Part shown: piece after piece, positions 61,280 to 64,000 of the stretch
Numbering within the stretch: the stretch's first letter is position 1
Layout of the letters: every line of letters starts with the position of its first letter
NCBI RefSeq assembly: GCF_003217095.1
Contig: NZ_QJSR01000002.1
Coordinates: forward strand, 868,001 to 932,000
Origin: Rhizobium sp. PP-CC-3A-592
GTDB lineage: Bacteria > Pseudomonadota > Alphaproteobacteria > Rhizobiales > Rhizobiaceae
Direction of reading: 5' to 3'
DNA: 64,000 bases
The notes under the pieces: model-generated
Seen by the model: only the letters and a program-made list of their open reading frames with translations
Databases searched by the model: none
Told to the model about the DNA's origin: nothing
Translations under genes and position numbers: made by a program

Positions 61280-61959
61280 CCGCGACCGCCTTCCGCAAGC
61301 GCACGAAGCTTTTCGATCGCCGTGCGATAGGCCTCGGGCGAGCCGCCGCCATAGATCGCGGATCCCGCGACGAAAACGTTTGCGCCAGCGGCAGCAGCCG
61401 TTGCGATCGTCGCTTCGGTGATGCCGCCATCGACCTGGATGTCGATCGGCCGGTCGCCGATCAGGCTGCGGACCCGGCGGATCTTGTCGAGGGTCGGCTC
61501 CACGAATTTCTGGCCACCGAAGCCGGGATTGACGGTCATCACCAGCACGAGACCCACCGTATCGAGCAGGTATTCGACGGTGGCCTCCGGTGTTGCCGGG
61601 TTGATGGCGACGCCGGCCTTCTTGCCGAGGTTGCGGATCGTCTGGAGCGAGCGGTGCAGGTGCGGTCCGGCCTCGGCATGCACGGTGATGCTGTCGCATC
61701 CGGCCTTGGCGAAGGCTTCGAGATAGGGATCGGCGGGGGAAATCATCAAGTGGCAGTCGAAGGGAGCGTCGGTGACGGGACGCAGAGCTTTCACGACATC
61801 CGGGCCGAACGTGATGTTGGGCACGAAATGGCCGTCCATCACATCGAGATGCACCCAATCAGCACCGGCGGCCACGACGTCGCGCACCTCTTCGCCGAGC
61901 CGTGAGAAATCGGAGGCGAGAATCGACGGGGCGATACGAATGGGAAGCGGCATGCTCAA
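61276..61959 (-). CDS. rpe: Ribulose-phosphate 3-epimerase
   Basis: A 227-residue TIM-barrel epimerase of the pentose phosphate and Calvin pathways. It has [13 protein letters not shown] near the N-terminus, the metal/catalytic [19 protein letters not shown] and the phosphate loop VAGSAIYGG. Length is normal. It is followed by the overlapping membrane-protein gene. Confidence 0.97.
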   Translation of the reverse strand: MSMPLPIRIAPSILASDFSRLGEEVRDVVAAGADWVHLDVMDGHFVPNITFGPDVVKALRPVTDAPFDCHLMISPADPYLEAFAKAGCDSITVHAEAGPHLHRSLQTIRNLGKKAGVAINPATPEATVEYLLDTVGLVLVMTVNPGFGGQKFVEPTLDKIRRVRSLIGDRPIDIQVDGGITEATIATAAAAGANVFVAGSAIYGGGSPEAYRTAIEKLRALAEGGRG

Positions 61960-62085
61960 ATCTCCGGGAAGCCTTGCCCTCGCTTCGACGCAAGGAAAAC
62001 GGCTGCATCATCTCTCCCTGAACCGATTCCGGTCCGAGTGCCGATGCAGTAGCATTGGTGGACTGGAGCGGCAATGTCGGGGCTC

Positions 62086-63105
62086 TCAGGGCGATGTGGG
62101 CCGCAGGTCGCGCCAGCACGGCTTGATGTCGCCTTCGGCCGGTGTCGCATCATGTACGCCGCGCGCGATCGCCCGCGCCATCGTGGCGGCGGCGGCGGCG
62201 CAGAGGCTGAGGAAATCCGCGGGGCTGAGACTGCCGGGCCGTCGGCCCGTCGAGACGGCAAAGACCAGATCGCCATCGAGCGGGGTATGCGACGGCCAGA
62301 GCGCGCGGGAGAACCCGTCATGCGCGGCGACGGCGAGGCGCTTGGCTTCGGCTTTCGTCAGAGAAACATCCGTGGCGATGACGGCGATGGTCGTGTTGGC
62401 CATCGGCGTGACGGCATCGAGCTTCGTGCGGATGGCCGTCGCGTTGGCCGGCAGGGGCATGGGCAGGCCCCGTCCGCCGAACTCGTCGTCCAGCTCGAAG
62501 GGGGCCGCCCAGAAGCAGGCGGTGTCGCCAATGGTCGCGGAGCCGAGCGGGTTGACAGCGGCGAGCGCGCCGATGGTGATGCCGTTCGCAAGGACGGTCG
62601 ATGCGGTGCCGAGGCCGCCCTTGACGGTGGCGGTGTTTGCGCCCGTGCCGGCACCGATGGTTCCGGTCGCGACCTCAGCCGTGGCGGACATGGCGGCGGT
62701 GTAGCCGAGATCGCGATAGGGCGCATAGGTGCCCCAGTTCTTGTCGCCACCATTGTTGAGGTCGAACAGGATGGCGGCCGGGACGATCGGCACGACGGCG
62801 GGGCCGACTTTCAGCCCGCGGCCCATGGCGCGGAGGGCGGCCTGCACGCCCGATGCGGCATCGAGGCCGAAGGCGGAGCCGCCGGCAAGGCAGATCGCAT
62901 CGACGGTCTGCACGCTGTTATGAGGCTCCAGCAGGTCGGTTTCGCGCGTGCCGGGCGCGCCGCCGATGATCGAGACGGCGGCAACGGCCGGGGGATCGCA
63001 GAGGATGGCGGTCACGCCGGATTTCAGCCGGTCGTCCTGCGCATGGCCGACCGTGAGCCCGGGAACATCGGTCAGCGCATTACGGGGTCCACGTTGCATC
63101 GTCAT
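62086..63105 (-). CDS. P1 (DmpA/NylC-type) peptidase
   Basis: A 339-residue N-terminal-nucleophile hydrolase of family S58/P1. In this group the chain self-cleaves; the segment PMANTTIAVIATD resembles NylC, where cleavage precedes the first Thr, which becomes the nucleophile. GTIGAGTGANTATVKGG is also family-typical. It may be an aminopeptidase or amidase. The start at 63105 has GAGGG upstream and follows the upstream gene by 10 bp. Confidence 0.88.
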   Translation of the reverse strand: MTMQRGPRNALTDVPGLTVGHAQDDRLKSGVTAILCDPPAVAAVSIIGGAPGTRETDLLEPHNSVQTVDAICLAGGSAFGLDAASGVQAALRAMGRGLKVGPAVVPIVPAAILFDLNNGGDKNWGTYAPYRDLGYTAAMSATAEVATGTIGAGTGANTATVKGGLGTASTVLANGITIGALAAVNPLGSATIGDTACFWAAPFELDDEFGGRGLPMPLPANATAIRTKLDAVTPMANTTIAVIATDVSLTKAEAKRLAVAAHDGFSRALWPSHTPLDGDLVFAVSTGRRPGSLSPADFLSLCAAAAATMARAIARGVHDATPAEGDIKPCWRDLRPTSP

Positions 63106-63115
63106 GTCGCGGCCC

Positions 63116-64000
63116 TCATTCGCCCGGCGACGGCGCATCCACGAAGCGGCCCTGGCGCCATTCCATCAGCCTGTAGGGATTGTCGGCGAGCTCATGGTTG
63201 GCGTCGAACCGGATGATTCCGACGACGGTGGGATAGGGCGCTTTTGGCAGTGCATCGGCCAGCGGCGTGCCGTCCTTCAGCGCGCGGTCCTTCGCCTGCT
63301 CAGCCAAGGTCATCGCGGCGAAGGCGGGCAGGGCATAACCGTCGGGCACGATATTGGCGGCGCGCATCGCCGCCGCGGTGGCGGTCGCCTCCGGCAGGGT
63401 CGCGGCTTCCGGCAATGTGACGGCGAGGACGCCGTCTGCCAGGGGAACCGGCTGGTCGGCCGCATTCAGCGCTTCGCCGCCCAGGAGCGTCAGCGGGAGT
63501 TTTTCGCTGCGGGCATCGCGGGCGATGATTGCGGCATCGCTTCGGTCGCCACCGATCAGAACATGGGTCGCCCCGCTGCGGGCGAGGCGGCGCACGAGGC
63601 TGATCTGCTGCTCCTGCGCCGGGCGGTAGGTATCGGTGAAGACAGGCGTCAGGCCCGTCTCGGCCAGAGCCGACCGCACGCCTTCCACGAGGTCGCGCCC
63701 ATGGATCGTGCCGTCGTCGATCAGAGCGAGAGGCTCGCCCTTCCAGCGCTCGATGATGACGCTCGCAATCTTTTCGGCTTCCTTGCTGGCGTTCGGCACC
63801 AGACGGTAGAACGGCCATCCGTTCTTGCGCGCATCTTCCATGAGGATATCGGAGCGGACGCTCAAGGTGACGGCGGGGATGCCGGTACCGGCAAGCGTCG
63901 GCAGGACGGCTTCGAGGCTCTCGGTGCAGAGAAAGCCGACCAGCGCTTCTGCGCCCGCCGCAGCGACGGCGGCCTTCAGGGCCTCGGCGTCGTTAGCCTC
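63116..64000 (-). CDS. Branched-chain amino-acid type ABC substrate-binding protein (5'-truncated by window)
   Basis: The last 294 codons of a LivJ/K-type periplasmic-binding protein (Peripla_BP_6). The frame stays open to the window edge (EANDAEALKAAVAAAGAEAL at the edge), so the signal peptide and start lie beyond it. Segments YRLVPNASKEAEKIA and HVLIGGDRSDAAIIARDAR fit the ligand-binding lobe. It overlaps no gene but is 10 bp upstream of the P1 peptidase, suggesting one operon. Confidence 0.85.
   Translation of the reverse strand, partial: EANDAEALKAAVAAAGAEALVGFLCTESLEAVLPTLAGTGIPAVTLSVRSDILMEDARKNGWPFYRLVPNASKEAEKIASVIIERWKGEPLALIDDGTIHGRDLVEGVRSALAETGLTPVFTDTYRPAQEQQISLVRRLARSGATHVLIGGDRSDAAIIARDARSEKLPLTLLGGEALNAADQPVPLADGVLAVTLPEAATLPEATATAAAMRAANIVPDGYALPAFAAMTLAEQAKDRALKDGTPLADALPKAPYPTVVGIIRFDANHELADNPYRLMEWRQGRFVDAPSPGE

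Overview
The window is a high-GC, gene-dense piece of an alphaproteobacterial chromosome, most likely Rhizobiaceae (Rhizobium/Agrobacterium/Neorhizobium/Shinella type). The support is: a CckA-type hybrid kinase, a single-cysteine DksA with a TTG start, GAAC-N7-GAAC LexA boxes at recA, the order recA-alaS-icd, purC-purS-purQ with a separate purL-bolA-grxD block, a folP-folB-folK operon, and a giant coiled-coil membrane protein resembling the Agrobacterium growth-pole ring protein GPR (Sinorhizobium RgsE). No plasmid, phage or integrase gene and no tRNA or rRNA was seen.

Layout. 0.1-9.4 kb: one giant minus-strand gene (3115 aa) with tandem 198-bp repeats. 9.4-11.3 kb: an intergenic region with CtrA-like TTAAC motifs, an Hpt protein, a 2Fe-2S ferredoxin, and a candidate small RNA on the minus strand. 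11.3-14.6 kb: a DUF922 protein, folP-folB-folK, and a secreted protein. 14.8-16.5 kb: a cytochrome b / molybdopterin oxidoreductase pair. 16.5-19.2 kb: a 103-bp MITE-like element and the ycjX/ycjF-type pair. 19.3-24.8 kb: a SixA-like phosphatase, dksA, a FliO-like protein and cckA. 25-34 kb: a DUF3828 protein, psuK-psuG, recA, alaS, a GNAT protein and icd. 34-38.6 kb: a FUSC-family gene broken by one in-frame amber codon, a second DUF3828 protein, a TrmJ-like methyltransferase and murI. 38.7-41 kb: a HerA-like ATPase and a vapBC module. 41-44.7 kb: rpsD, glsA, ttcA and an inositol-monophosphatase family gene. 44.8-47.4 kb: two tandem Bcr/CflA-type MFS transporters. 47.8-51 kb: purL-bolA-small basic protein-grxD. 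51-53.6 kb: a PagL-like outer-membrane protein and a MocR regulator divergent from a DUF1127 gene. 53.7-56.1 kb: a lipoprotein and purC-purS-coiled-coil protein-purQ. 56.3-64 kb: a GGDEF/EAL protein, a hydrolase, a PilZ protein, purB, a membrane protein, rpe, a P1 (DmpA/NylC) peptidase and a truncated ABC substrate-binding protein.

Themes. Most genes are housekeeping: de novo purine synthesis (purB, purC, purS, purQ, purL), folate synthesis, DNA repair, translation, cell wall and Fe-S handling (grxD, bolA). Overlapping ATGA/GTGA junctions mark tight operons (folB-folK, cytochrome b-oxidoreductase, ycjX-ycjF, psuK-psuG, FUSC-DUF3828, ttcA-IMPase, purQ with its upstream small gene, rpe-membrane protein). 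The strongest points for follow-up are the small-RNA candidate with an anti-Shine-Dalgarno loop at about 11 kb, the FUSC nonsense codon, the MITE with TA duplications whose copy forms the stop codon of the neighbouring gene, the near-identical repeats in the giant polar protein, a structured alaS leader, and an array of TTGTCA motifs between the MocR and DUF1127 genes. I did not find a clearly new multi-gene defence or biosynthetic system.
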